Below are positions 44,776 to 55,707 of a stretch of 64,000 nt of DNA, piece after piece. The DNA comes from Viola odorata (lineage: Eukaryota; Streptophyta; Magnoliopsida; Malpighiales; Violaceae). The translations under genes and the position numbers were made by a program. The stretch lies in assembly GCA_963691705.1 (NCBI GenBank), contig OY829544.1, positions 37,407,917 to 37,471,916 on the forward strand, read 5' to 3'. Numbering within the stretch: position 1 is the first letter of the stretch; every line of letters begins with the position of its first letter. The notes below the pieces were generated by a model. The model saw only the letters and a list, made by a program, of their open reading frames with translations. It did not search any database and had not been told where the DNA came from.

Positions 44776-45876
44776 TTAAGCGATTTTAGAGAAGTCCTTG
44801 ATAAACCGTCTATAAAAGTCAGTATGCTCTAGAAAAGACTGCGCATCACGAACACAGGCTGGGTAAGGTAAGGATTCAATCACTTCAATCTTGGCCTTGT
44901 CAACTTCAATTCCTTTGGTTAAGATGATATGACCGAGAATGAGGCCTCGATCTACCATGAAGTGGCATTTTTCAAAATTCAGGACAAGATTGGTCTCTAT
45001 GCAACATTCTAAACACTTCTTCAATTTGGATAGGCATTCCGAAAAAGAATTACCATAAACAGTGAAGTCATCCATGAAGACATCGATACCATCCTCGACC
45101 AGTTCAGAAAAAATGCTCACCATACAACGTTGAAAGGTGGCGAGGGCATTACACAAGCCGAAAGGCATACGCTTGTAAGCAAAGGTGCCGAAAGGGCATA
45201 TGAAGGTGGTCATCTCCTGGTCTTCGGGGGCAACTGGGATCTGATGGAAACCGGAGTAACCGTCTAGACAATAATAGTGGGTCTTGCCCGCGAGACATTC
45301 CAACATTTGGTCTATGAAGGGAAGAGGGAAGTGATCTTTCCTAGTGGCAGTATTCAAACGACGGTAGTCAATGCACACACGCCACCCATTCTGGATCCGG
45401 GTGGGGATAGATTCGCTGTCTTGCCCAATGGTAATGGTGATACCAGTTTTCTTGGGCACGACCTGTATCGGACTGACCCATGGGCTATTAGAGATAGGGT
45501 AGATAATGCCCACATCTAGCAACTTTAGCACTTCTTTCCTCACTACTTCCATCATGGGCGGATTCAACCTGCGTTGAGACTGGCGTATGGTCTTGCTGGC
45601 ATCCTCCAAGTGAATGTGATGAGTGCATAACGCTGGTGACAGGCCCTTGATATCTGCGATGGTCCAGCCTATGGCTTGTCTAAATTCCTTCAACAAGGAA
45701 ATCAGCTCAGACTCTTCAGAAGCATTGAGTTTATTGGAGACGATGACGAGCAGAGAGTCATTGGGGCCGAGATAAGCATATTTCATATGGGAAGGCAGTG
45801 GTTTCAATTCGAGGGCTGGAGCCTGATCAATAGATAGAGATAACTTGACATAGTCTGGACAATTGGGAGATACCAC
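44776..45876 (-). CDS. Reverse transcriptase domain of element E (open, part of a broken pol)
   Basis: A 366-codon open frame with a linker (MVSPNCPDYVKLSLSIDQAP) and the complete RT: LKEFRQAIGWTIADIKGLSP, YPISNSPWVSPIQVVPKKTG, VCIDYRRLNTATRKDHFPLP, YYCLDGYSGFHQIPVAPEDQ, RMPFGLCNALATFQ, catalytic VFMDDFTVYGNSF, and NLVLNFEKCHF with LGHIILTKGIEVDKAKIEV. It ends at a stop near 44774 just before RNase H. It is the best-preserved domain in the window and the best one for placing the family in a tree. Confidence 0.88.
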   Translation of the reverse strand: MVSPNCPDYVKLSLSIDQAPALELKPLPSHMKYAYLGPNDSLLVIVSNKLNASEESELISLLKEFRQAIGWTIADIKGLSPALCTHHIHLEDASKTIRQSQRRLNPPMMEVVRKEVLKLLDVGIIYPISNSPWVSPIQVVPKKTGITITIGQDSESIPTRIQNGWRVCIDYRRLNTATRKDHFPLPFIDQMLECLAGKTHYYCLDGYSGFHQIPVAPEDQEMTTFICPFGTFAYKRMPFGLCNALATFQRCMVSIFSELVEDGIDVFMDDFTVYGNSFSECLSKLKKCLECCIETNLVLNFEKCHFMVDRGLILGHIILTKGIEVDKAKIEVIESLPYPACVRDAQSFLEHTDFYRRFIKDFSKIA

Positions 45877-46349
45877 TGTGGGCTCAAACAGGACAACAAC
45901 GCACTCTTTTAGGGCAACGATGACAGAATACAGCTCAGGGGGTGTGGAAAGTCGCCCACTTGGACCAAAACATCTGTGATGATCCCCTCGGGGTAGATGA
46001 TAGAAAAATTAGCAAGCTAAATGGCAAGGCTGGTAGGTCGTAGAGGCTCGAGACCAAGACTGTTATAGATGATCAAGGGCATGACATTAATGCCTGCCCC
46101 TAAATCGCACATGGCCTTGCCGATGTCGATTGTACTAATTCGGTAGGGAATGATGAACATTCCTTGGTCTTTGCACTTCGGGGGGATCTTCCTCTGGATA
46201 TGGGCAGAAGCGTTAGCTCCTACACTAATCTTGTTAACATCGGCCAATTTATACTTGTTCGTGGACAACTGTTTCAGGAACTTGGTGTAGCGAGGCACAT
46301 TCTTAACTGCTTGGAGGAGTGGCATGTTGATAACCACATTGCTGAACAT
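45877..46349 (-). pseudogene. Protease of element E with internal deletion
   Basis: The N-terminal half is present (ISVGANASAHIQRKIPPKCK, MFIIPYRISTIDIGKAMCDL, ALCD-type active site AMCDLGAGINVMP). It then jumps at about 45951 from the VLVQVG region to sequence that in B lies about 310 bp further on. The LLGRPF motif and the substrate-binding C-terminal half are missing. A stop also occurs at about 46019. The protease cannot be functional. Confidence 0.8.
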
Positions 46350-46359
46350 GTCGAAGATC

Positions 46360-47855
46360 TCACGGTCTTCCTTTTTCTTTCTTAGATTTGATCAATCTTT
46401 GGGGAAATGGGGGCTCGAGAATCTTGTGAATGTATTCTTGGATGAATTCGGGCGAACCTCTAGGGGAGCGGACTCTGTTCTCCATGACCTTGACGAGCCT
46501 GGGCACTTTTGATTTTTTTGCTCTAGGTTTCAGCTTGAGTTTAGACTTTGGAGAGTTTTCTATATCCGGGGCCGGATGTGTTGGAGGTGTCAAGGTCGTT
46601 CCACTTCGCAGAGTCACGGCACATACATTGTGCTTTGGGTTTGTTTCGGTTTGAGGTGGAAAACTTCCTTGATTCTTTAGTTCCTTCATCTCCGCCATCA
46701 TGGTACTCACTTGCTTTCAAAGTTCATCGATTTCCTTTGTTGTTCGGGATTAAAAGGTGGTGCGGTAGTCGGGGGCACGATGAAAGTCTGATCCTGAGGA
46801 GGTTGGCGTTGATACTGATTATACGTGGGTCGGGGTCTGAAGTTCTGCATGTTGAGAGGAGGGGGGTGATTCCCGTAAGGGTGCTGTTGCTAGTTAGGGC
46901 CCGATGGCTGAGGGTTTGGAACCTATCCTGGATTCGGTTGTTTCCAGCCCTGGTTGTAGTTTTGACCGTAAGGGGCTTGATTGTACTGGCCGGCAGCGTT
47001 CACTTGGATCTCATCTGGAATATGGGGGCATGCATCCGTGGGGTGGTCCACAAAGTTACAAATTTGATAGGCCTTGACTGGTGTGGACTGTCCTACCATG
47101 AAATTCTGAAATAGCCCTGTAAGGGCGGTCAGCTAATTCTGCAGTGCTGCAACTTGGACATCTTGGCCGCTACTGTTACCAACTTCAGATGTAGCATTCT
47201 TGGCCATAAGTTCGATGGTGGCCTTGGCAGCAGCTGGTGTGAGAGCAGTGAGAGAACCATTTGCGGCAGCGTTGAGAAGGGCCTTATCGTGAGCCTTAAG
47301 GCCTTCATAGAAGTACTCAATAAGGGCATGCTCGCTAAGGTTGTGCGAGGGGCACATGGATTGCATCTTCAAATATCTTTCATAATACTAGGCAAAATCT
47401 TCTTCTTTCCTCTAGACTATGGATACTAGCTGCTTGCGCGTAGTGTTGGCTATAGATGCTGGATAATACTTCTCAGTGAAGATCTTGGACATCTCCGCCC
47501 AAGAGTGGATGGATCTTAGCGGAAGGTCATAATACCAGTCGAGGGCATCATCTTTGAGAGACCACATAAAAGCGCGCAACTTTGCTTGCTCGATGCTGAC
47601 ATTGGGAGGTTTCATGGCCTCGCAAATTGAGTGGAGTTCTTGAAGGTGACGAAGAGCGCTTTCTTTAGGAACACCTTGAAAGGTAGATAGATGGTGCATA
47701 ACGGCAGATTTGAGGGTCCAATCATGAGGGACAGCAGGCCAGACGATGCAACTGCTTGACATGTCGGGGGCTGCATTGAGGTGGTCAATGAACTGCTGGT
47801 TTGAAGGAGGTGGCGGTGGGTCTTCAGAACGCACATGATTATAATGGTTTTCCAT
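46360..47855 (-). pseudogene. gag of element E, broken
   Basis: It starts at the ATG at 47855 (MENHYNHVRSEDPPPPPSNQ). The capsid has DWTLKSAVMHHLSTFQGVPK, LRAFMWSLKDDALDWYYDLP and FTEKYYPASIANTTRKQLVS. After stops near 47413 and 47388 it resumes (MKMQSMCPSHNLSEHALIEY). The knuckle region (about 47000-47070) reads as in B but keeps the last Cys. The C-terminal linker 46710-46360 (TNPKHNVCAVTLRSGTTLTP) leads to protease. Confidence 0.78.
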
Positions 47856-48124
47856 AGCTGGAATATCAAAGAAGGCGGCAGGTGGATTTTTGAGACCTCG
47901 ATGAAGGTAGGTTAGGTCTTGATAGAACTGACGGCCTGGGTCGGCCAGATTGGAAGGTTGTCTTTCGAGGGCAGGATGAGGAATTCTCCTATACGCTGGC
48001 CAGAAGGTCCTCTAGCTTGCTGCCAAAGTCCTCTTTCAGTTCTGGTCAACTCGAGATCTAGAGGGAGTAAATCTGGTGTAGATCTCCTAGTCATACAAAT
48101 ACAAAGAAAATTAGTACAGTTCAA

Positions 48125-48142
48125 TCCCAGACAATGGCGCCA
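48125..48142 (-). other. Primer binding site of element E, mutated
   Basis: The - strand TGGCGCCATTGTCTGGGA differs from the tRNA-Asp type site at three positions. Confidence 0.8.
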
Positions 48143-48147
48143 AAATT

Positions 48148-49722
48148 TGATCGTCAGTCAAATATACTAATATTTTCCTAATGCCTAGATGCACAAATAA
48201 ATGCGTAAAGGACAAGACAAGGTCGAACCACAGAGATTGAAGGAATAATATTTCAGTTTCAATGCATGACAGGGAAGAAATATAACCAAATACAAACGTA
48301 ACACTAGGGGGGTTATGTTGATTAATGAATCAATCAACGCAGAAGTGGGAGCTAACAAGACAAATAATTAAAACCGCAAAGCACAACACAAAAGTAACAA
48401 TCATTCGAGGGCACGAAAGTGAAGAACAATCAAGGGCAAGATAATCAAAAGCAGTTCGAGGGTAAGAAAACTAGAAAAATAGTAAAAAAGATATTAATCT
48501 GATGGGAAGAGATCTTAGCAAAAGGTGTTCTCGGGTTGTATTTCAAGTCAGTTAATCATTGGCACAAAAATATTCCAAACTCATGCATAGACCTGCTATA
48601 GGGGTCTAGTTTCCACTCACACCCTCTACTTACCTTCGTAGGTAGAAGCTTCGCCGTCCCCCCAGGCACGAATGCGGGGAGGCACTACTCAGAACGCCCA
48701 TGAAGTAGAGGCAAGACAGATCTAGGGCGTGACATCTCAGTGTGTCAAGCTCGCATCATATACCCTAAACGACCATTTACCCCTAGACGAAAGACCTCTC
48801 GCGATGTCCCCACTAGGTGTCTACTTTAACCCAAGGCTTCACGCTAGTTATAACCAAGAGAATGACAGTACTCACACAGAAATATTAACAGTTGATCAAG
48901 CCCTCAACATTTCTAAATGCAGCATGGAAATAAAATGATAAACAACCGAATATGACAAGAGAATGCATTAAGCATACTTTAGGCCTCTTAACCGAACCTT
49001 ACAACCCTTGAAACACTCTTTACGAAGAAGATGGAACTTAGCTACTCATAATAAAATATAAACAGCAAGTAGAAGAAGAGAATAACATAAACAATATTAA
49101 AAGAAAATAAAAGAGAAGTGTATTAGAATAAACCGATTGAGGAAATCAATGATTTTCCCTTTTACAAACTGATGGCGGTGCTCAAAAAGAGGAAGAGAGA
49201 ATCCCTAAAATTTAGGTAAAGAGAGAGAGTGTTCTAGGATCCGCCCTTACAAAAACCATAAAGTTTAGCTTAAATAGCCTAAAAACTAGCTAAGGGACAA
49301 AATACAGCTAAGGAGAGAGTGTCAGCGCATGAGAGGGTGATAGCACATAGGAAGGATGCGCCCATGGCAGGGAATATTCTGGGATCTTTTGGCAGCGCCT
49401 GACATCTTCTAGAAACGCTTGGAATCCCGTACGAATCTTCAGAGATTCCTTTCTTTGGCTTTTGATCTTTGATCCGATGCGGATATGTCAAGGGCACAAG
49501 ACTGCTCAGTCTGGTTAACGTCGAGGGTATGATGACCTCTCGCTCTTCTAGACCTCGATGCTCCAAAGTTCCAGAAATCCTTCCAAAATCGCTCTCTTTC
49601 GCTCTTTTCTTCCTTTAGCCACTGATCTGCAAAAAGGTGGGAAAAGGGGACAAATCAGAAGTATCATGATCTCGAAAGGGCCGAAATAAGGGAGAAAAAC
49701 CTACAATAAAAATGTGCGATCA
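48148..49722 (-). repeat. 5' LTR of element E
   Basis: 1575 bp. It lacks about 45 bp near 48650 that the 3' LTR has (the CCCCCCACCGTTTCC region), and carries the about 90 bp missing from the 3' copy. Confidence 0.9.
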
Positions 49723-49727
49723 TCTAC
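49723..49727. repeat. Target site duplication of element E, right copy
   Basis: TCTAC, matching 37113-37117. Confidence 0.93.
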
Positions 49728-49930
49728 CTCATTATGTAACGAGGGGCAATGCAAAAACATCCAATAAAGCTCCGAGTAACAGGCATATTAGGAAGAATAT
49801 GTATGTTTGGATCAAACAAAATTATGTGCCAAATCATCATTCGCACCAAACGGAGATGTGACTTACTTTCCGCTATCTATAGAAAAATGAGCCCTTGGTA
49901 AACACTCGGGCTGGTTTTCAGTTGGGCTTC

Positions 49931-50620
49931 TGATAATACATGAAAAGAGGACAAGGGTAGAAAGGTCATTAGATGACCTTTTGACTTAGTCTTCAAAAGC
50001 GCGGGCCACGTAGACCCAAGAAGAATCCTGCCGTTAGCCTCCTAGGGAGGATACTAACGGGTAGTCGATACAGACGGAGTCTCTCCTCCGTCAGGATCGA
50101 GTCTGGTAGCTCAATAGGATTATAACGGAATCGACACATGTCCCCCTAACGGGCGCCCAGCTGAGTCATAGGTAATCATCATATCTCGGGCCTCATTTAA
50201 TGCGGAGGTGATGGGAATTAATGCGGACCTCAGAGCCCCAAGTGGTGGAGGCAAGAAAGTCTTAGACAAAAGGAATAGCATTCATTGCCACCGACGTAAG
50301 TTATGCCTAGCCTGACCCTAGGGTCCCGCTGGACTCAGGAAACCAAGCTAGGGAGGGGTATAAATACTCCCACCCCTCATCCAGGAAAGGGACACTCAGA
50401 CACTCATACTAAGAATACTCTCCATAGCTCTCCCCAATAATCCGGTAACTATCCCGATATCCTTCCCTTCACTCTTACTCTCCATGATTCTAACTTGATC
50501 GTCTGAGCTTCTACGTTAGAGACCCCCTCCGATGTTTTGCAGGTGATACTCAAGCCAGCTCATCCATCCAGTCATCACGTCCAGTGATAGAATAACCCTC
50601 CCCCCTATCACAGATTATCA
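49931..50620 (+). repeat. LTR of element F
   Basis: TGATAATACATG ... CAGATTATCA, 690 bp, with inverted ends TGATAAT/ATTATCA and the TG/CA rule. A TATA box (GGTATAAATACT, about 50357-50368) sets + orientation. A second copy is not in the window, so it could be the 3' LTR of F or a solo LTR; the end points rest on the inverted ends only. Confidence 0.6.
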
Positions 50621-50790
50621 GGTATCCATACCCAGATACCGCCCGTAATCGCACATGTTTGACCGGGTAATATCGAAACCATACCCAATTTAACTGGGTA
50701 TGGTTTGGATATTACCCATACCCGTTCGGGTATGACCGGGTATAATACTCAAAAATATCCGAACGGCTATAACCTTTTATTTCCTCCTCC
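50621..50790. repeat. GGTATxxATACCC-type repeat remnant
   Basis: Many short GGTAT/ATACCC words in both orientations (e.g. AACTGGGTATGGTTTGGATA) make a hairpin-prone stretch right at the end of F's LTR. It is possibly an older MITE into which F inserted. Confidence 0.4.
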
Positions 50791-50963
50791 TTTCACACCA
50801 TCCTCAATCTTCCTCACTCCTCCCTCTCTCAAAGCACTTGTTTATTCCTCTATCAAGTCTTTTGCTTTCTGCATATCCCCGTCAATTCAATCTCCTTTTA
50901 CGAATTATATACGCAAAAACTGAACTGTTGAAGCTGAGAATTTATTGGTTTGGGAAATCAAGC

Positions 50964-51189
50964 ATGTCGCGTTACAAAGATGAAGCTCCTATGGTTCGTG
51001 TGTACACAGTCTGCGACGAATCAAGTGCGTCATTCAATTTCTTTTCAGGTTTGGTCGTTCGTTAATGGGTTCAATATAATTGGTGGTTAATTAGCATTTT
51101 TTTTGGTGGATCGGGTAGATATATGATAGTGAGAAATGTCCCTGCGATGATTTTTTGAAACTCTTCGCCTCCTATGGCGACGTTGAAGA
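50964..51189 (+). pseudogene. RBM48: RBM48-like RNA-binding protein, fragment of exons 1-2
   Basis: Exon 1 (50964-51025) encodes MSRYKDEAPMVRVYTVCDES. Exon 2 (51119-51189) encodes RYMIVRNVP, then DDFLKLFASYGDVEE followed by a good donor GTAAGTAAG. This is the N-terminus and first RRM strand/helix of plant RBM48 homologues, which act in minor-intron splicing. Lesions: exon 1 ends TCAAG directly followed by TGCG, so the donor GT seems to have lost a G. About 10-11 bp are missing between RNVP and DDFL, which shifts the frame. No later exons follow in the next kilobase. It is a 5' fragment left by rearrangement or transposon activity. Confidence 0.6.
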
Positions 51190-52816
51190 GTAAGTAAGTC
51201 CTCTCTTCTACTCCTGCTCCTTTGGTCCTTTTTTTCCTTTAATAACTATTATATCCTAATTCATTTTGTTGAGTCTTTCCCACTGGGAGGGAAAGAGAAC
51301 GAAAGAGACAAAAAGAAAATACTATTTTAGGGTTTAATTGTTTTGAGAAAGACGCATATACAGTACACTCATATAAATTCGGTTCGGTAGCTGCATATAC
51401 CAAAATCAATTAATCCGTAATTTTATGTCAACGAAAATTTCGGTTCAAAAATTCAGTAATTTTGGTATTCCTTATTCGATGACAACCCTTACCTCCTATA
51501 TCAAATTACCTAAAGGTATTCTCTATCAGGAATCCTAACCCATCTAGCAGTCTTAAGGCCCGCTTATAGAATTTAACTAGATTGATTGATTAAGACTAGG
51601 GAAAAACTGTTCTCGGGTAGAATCTAAGACGATCAACTCTTTAACCCAAATCCACTGATCTTTAAACTAAGGCGAACCTAAGTTCTTATCTATTGTACTC
51701 GATTCACATGTGTTTATAGACGCACTACTCAAATTGATTGTAATTATCCAAGCTTAATCTAGACTGATCAGATCATAAACAAAACAAGAATAATATTAAC
51801 CATAAAATAAAAATCAACAAAATATGAAGAAAAAAAATATGAAGAACAAATTAGATCTCATAAGAGAAACAAATCATAAACCTTTATTGTCTTTGCTAGG
51901 AATGAAACAAATTAGCTATAAATAAAAGACATGATAAAAATAGTAAAAGATGAATTCCTCCTCTCTATCTTCCCAGGGAGGAAGACGAAAAGAGGAGAGA
52001 AAAGCAGCAAAGAAAACTTCAGAATTCGAAACCCTAAAAGAATTAAAAATTGGGTGTAAGAGAATTATCCCTTTCTAAATTGAGGAAGATATTAAATAGA
52101 GTTTTTCTTCATTCTAAATATCCCTAAAAGCACTCTTGCGATCATATCTTATCTTCTGTGTAAAAGATAGAGTAAATCCCAAGATTATAGTCCTCCTTAG
52201 TTGTCAAAACGCATCCTTTCTTCTCTCCAAAAATCTGTCCAACGCAGTCAACCTAGTTCGTAGCTGAGAACTAGAATTATGCTCCATAACTACTTCTTTT
52301 AGCTTCTTTTCTCCAAATGCTTCTCAAATGCCATTTTCTGCAAAAAGGAATAAAATAGGTTGTTTTCAATAGAATCATGATCTGAAATGTAAACAAATAG
52401 ATAATGTTTAACATCAAATTAGCAATACATGAACTGCTACCTAAAGCTGAGCATCGCAGGTGTGCAAGACACAAATTTGCCAAGTAGAGAAAGAAGCACA
52501 AAACTGAAGAGCTACAAAAACAGTTTTGGATTACTTATAAAGCACCCACAATCCTAGAATTCAAGGAAGAACTTGATAAATTATGAGCTATTTGTCTAGA
52601 AGCAAAGGTAGATTTCCAAAATGAAATGCCTGAAATATGGTGCAAGTCATATCAAAAGAATTAGTGCAAATCAAATGTGGTAGACAATAACATGTCTAAA
52701 ACATTCAACAAATTTATTTATGAATCCAGGTCATACTAACTATGTTTTTTTTTTTTATGCAATAATGTCTGATAGTAGACATTTTTATCTAACTTCATTT
52801 GTGCATGTATTACTAG
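51190..52816. other. AT-rich non-coding stretch
   Basis: No supported gene. The block 51490-51960 (AACCCATCTAGCAGTCTTAA ... ) has the look of an old repeat or LTR fragment, but I find no ends. Otherwise nothing clear. Confidence 0.3.
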
Positions 52817-54420
52817 GTACCAGTCAATAACCTCTTTATTGGAATGCATTAGAAAGAAGTGCATGAAAAGAAATTGTGAGAGAAGAGATTTGTGAAGACT
52901 TTCAATGGTGCCCTAGAATATGGAAGAGGGTTGAAGATGCAAAGGAGAAAAGCTGGAAGTTTTCAATGCAGGGTGATGGGGGTGGATCATTTGAGGTGAC
53001 TAGTGGAGATGACACCTGGGTTGTGAACATGAGAGACTCTACTTGCACTTGTCAGACTTAGGACTTGTGTGGTATACCTTGTGAACATGCAATGTGTGTC
53101 ATTAGATATAAGAAATATAATATTACAAACTATGTTTCTCACTGGTATAAGAAGTCAATGTTTGATAAGACCTATAACTACCTAGTATTTGGATGTCCAA
53201 GAGATTTTGGCATGTGACTGGGAAGGCACCAATTGGCCCTCTAGTGATTAAGTCCATGCCTAGCAGACCAAAAAAAAAACAGAGTCAAGGAAGATGGGGG
53301 AGACAAGTTCAGGACCAAATATCAGGAAACATGGAAGGAAAATGATGAATTGTTCTTATTACTAACATCTAGGTCACATGAGGGATAAATGTCCTGAGAA
53401 AATTCAGGATAAAGTGAGTATTTTCAACTTATTGCATTCTTTGTTTATTGTGATACACACCTTGATGGTTAATGAATTTTAACACTTTTATTTTTTGTTG
53501 ATTGCTAGGTAAATGAAACTAATTCTGGAAATGTAGCTAACACCTTCATCTCAAACTGTGCAAAATGAAAGTCAAGAAAGTGGGTAAACATATGTACAGA
53601 ATGCAATGATGCAACCACAAGCACATGTGACATGAAACACATCATCTGCTACAAATCTTCCAACCTCATCATCTGCTGCAAAAAAACAACCCAATAAGAA
53701 TAAGGTAACTGGTGTATAATTGATTTATAACAATGGTTAGAACACTTGACCAATTTAACATAATATTAATTAAAATATATTAATGACATGATTCAATATT
53801 ATACACAGAAGTCAATGCCTCCCAACTCCACTCCAATTGTTACTCAAGATACCGTGTCAAAAAATATACAAATTCTGACTTTCCCATCAGGTGCGACATT
53901 GCTGCAACAAGATATCAATCCTATCATTGGTCAAACATCCCACAATGGGAAACAGAAAAAGGCCAAAAAACCTTTTCAAGGTGCTAAAGGTGTCTTCATT
54001 GCTGCAAATGGCTTTGTAGAAACAAATGTAAGTTGATATTGATTATTTTGTGGTCTGTTTTTATTCTTATTTCTCTTTCTATGTGATAACAAGATAAGAC
54101 ATGTTGATTTGCAACCAAGAATAACATTTCATAAAATCCTCTATATTCCAGGAAGGAAAATAATAGGGGGGCTAAAAAGCAACAACCTCTAGGAGCGACA
54201 CCACCATTTGCAAGACACCCTATACTAAGGCTACCTACTGCATCATTTTCTACTCCAAGGCCACCAAATGCAGCAGTTTATACTCCAAGGCCACCTTCTA
54301 TGCAACAAAAGCCAGAAGCCAATTCACCAAAAGACATTATTATGTTGAGGAAAAGGACATATGATGCCATTGGTACCCAAGAATCTACAACAGGGTAACC
54401 TAACCTAGCAAAAAAACCTT
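52817..54420 (+). pseudogene. Mutator-like (MULE) transposase, C-terminal remnant
   Basis: The frame at 52876-53061 encodes WCPRIWKRVEDAKEKSWKFS and DDTWVVNMRDSTCTCQT. It is then interrupted by TAG where the family has Trp, and continues DLCGIPCEHAMCVIRYKKYN. This is the SWIM zinc finger (CxC ... CxH) that follows the MuDR transposase core. SHWYKKSMFDKTYNYLVF and a frameshift to APIGPLVIKSMPSRP follow. A CCHC-like piece occurs near 53350-53400 (LGHMRDKCPE) and a Pro/Gln-rich tail near 54180-54400. The catalytic DDE core is not in the window. Upstream frames (about 52817-52875) are degenerate. No terminal inverted repeats were found. Confidence 0.7.
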
Positions 54421-54752
54421 GGATCCCCTAATTGTTGCAAAAAAAATATATTTTTAAGTTGTAATAAAAGGATAATATATTAGGTATTTTGTGTTGTGGT
54501 TGTTTTATTGATGCCCAAGTGACTGAATTATGAGTGTTAGTTATGTTAGTTTTGATTTTAGTGTTTTGTAAGGAGGCAAACTCTAACCTTTTCTTTTGAG
54601 ATTGAAAACATGTTATCTTTTGATGTAATTCACTCCATAAGGTGCTATTTATGAGATATCTTTGTTAATTATTTTATTTGGTTATTTGCTACGATGATCA
54701 ACAAACTAACACTTGGTTATTTGCAATTTGGCATTTTAAGACATAATGATCA

Positions 54753-54986
54753 TCACAACAACATTACCAAGAGACCATCTACCCTAGCACATTTGTAGAA
54801 ATGCATGCCTAGGTGTTTGTTGGTCCAGGATATCCATCTTGGTGCCTTCAACCCACACTTGCAGAAGATTGGCGGCTCGTAATTCAAGATTGTTCTTTGC
54901 TTCTCAAACGACGTCAATCCTCTGTTGCTGCCTCTGCTTTCACTGCGTTGATTGCTAGAGATCGATGGTGAAGAATTTCCTGACAT
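54753..54986 (-). CDS. GRF zinc-finger protein, probable first exon
   Basis: It starts at MSGNSSPSISSNQRSESRGS (54986) and holds a GRF-type zinc finger: CKCGLKAPRWISWTNKHLGM, then HFYKC (CxC ... W-T ... F..C pattern). After ARVDG a donor GT (about 54773) is plausible, since relatives continue with a short second exon. No second exon was found. Small GRF proteins of this kind are common in plants, often near MULE or hAT sequences. It could be a real small gene or a captured fragment. Confidence 0.5.
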   Translation of the reverse strand: MSGNSSPSISSNQRSESRGSNRGLTSFEKQRTILNYEPPIFCKCGLKAPRWISWTNKHLGMHFYKCARVDGLLVMLL

Positions 54987-55218
54987 TTTTGTTGTTGTGT
55001 TCGAGTGAGCGTTTAAAGCATAAAAAAGAGCAGAGAAATTTTGATGATATTTCAATTTGGGATTGGGAATTAGATATGAATAAAACTAGTGCCTCTTTCC
55101 CTCTCTGTTTCTTTTTATTTTTAGTTTGTTTTCAATGCAAACGGCAGGAAGTGTAGCAAAGAATTAGTTTTTGGTAGGAACGCGTGTAATCTGACATGGA
55201 ATTTCGGAAGGGAAGAAA

Positions 55219-55700
55219 ATGAAAAAATTAAAGTCACAGAAAAATGTGTCACGTGTTAACGGAATGTCTGTTATAGCAATTTTCTATGAATACATAGTCT
55301 ATTATAGCTTCAAAATTAATGGAAGATTTATTATAACAATTTTCAACGATTACAAGGTTCAAAATGTTATTACCCCTTATTTCGTGTTTCTTTTACCTTG
55401 TTCAACTCGACAAGATTATCAATTTTCAACATCTTTTGTGTAAATGGCTAGAATAAGTATTAAAACAAACTTTCATTTTCAAGTTTGAGTCGAGAAATGA
55501 AAGAAATCATGTTAGAAAAGACACTCTTTCGAACTTAATAGAGTGCTCGAAGTGAATTAATCTCGTACAAAAATATCAAAATGACACTTAAAAAAGCTGA
55601 AAAGTAAATAGTTGAAAATAAAGCAATGTGCTTGTACAACAGAAAAAATCAATTTTGGTTTTGTGATTGACTGGCTAGAATTTCATTCACCGTTAATTCA
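55219..55700. other. Intergenic, nothing recognised
   Basis: AT-rich, short fortuitous ORFs only. Confidence 0.4.
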
Positions 55701-55707
55701 ACCTAGA

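Larger units (their letters stand above)
37118..49722 (-). mobile_element. Element E: Athila-like retrotransposon, complete ends, degenerate
   Basis: It is 12,605 bp with LTRs 37118-38645 and 48148-49722, TG/CA ends, a TCTAC duplication and a tRNA-Asp-type primer site by the right LTR. The layout on the - strand is gag, protease, RT, RNase H, integrase and env-like ORF, collinear with B and clearly the same family. Its lesions differ from those of B: about 310 bp missing from protease, a frameshifted gag end, and stops in integrase and the env-like ORF. RT and RNase H are still open. Confidence 0.94.
28362..50620 (+). mobile_element. Element F: 3' part of a probable Tat-lineage Ty3/gypsy retrotransposon with antisense ORFs, interrupted by E
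   Basis: A + strand LTR ends the region at 50620 and is preceded by the GGCTGGTTTTCAGTTGGGCT-type sequence that often precedes Tat-type LTRs. Upstream (28362-36872) are - strand, intron-containing ORFs. Extra ORFs between pol and 3' LTR, some antisense, are known in plant Tat-lineage elements, so this reading explains both. F's gag, pol and 5' LTR would lie left of the window, beyond D. Element E is inserted at 37117/37118. The assignment to one element is inference. Confidence 0.5.

Noticed and set aside
50705..50923. ORF of 72 aa after F's LTR
   Set aside because: It begins in the GGTAT repeat remnant and has no recognisable motif. The real coding fragment starts at 50964.
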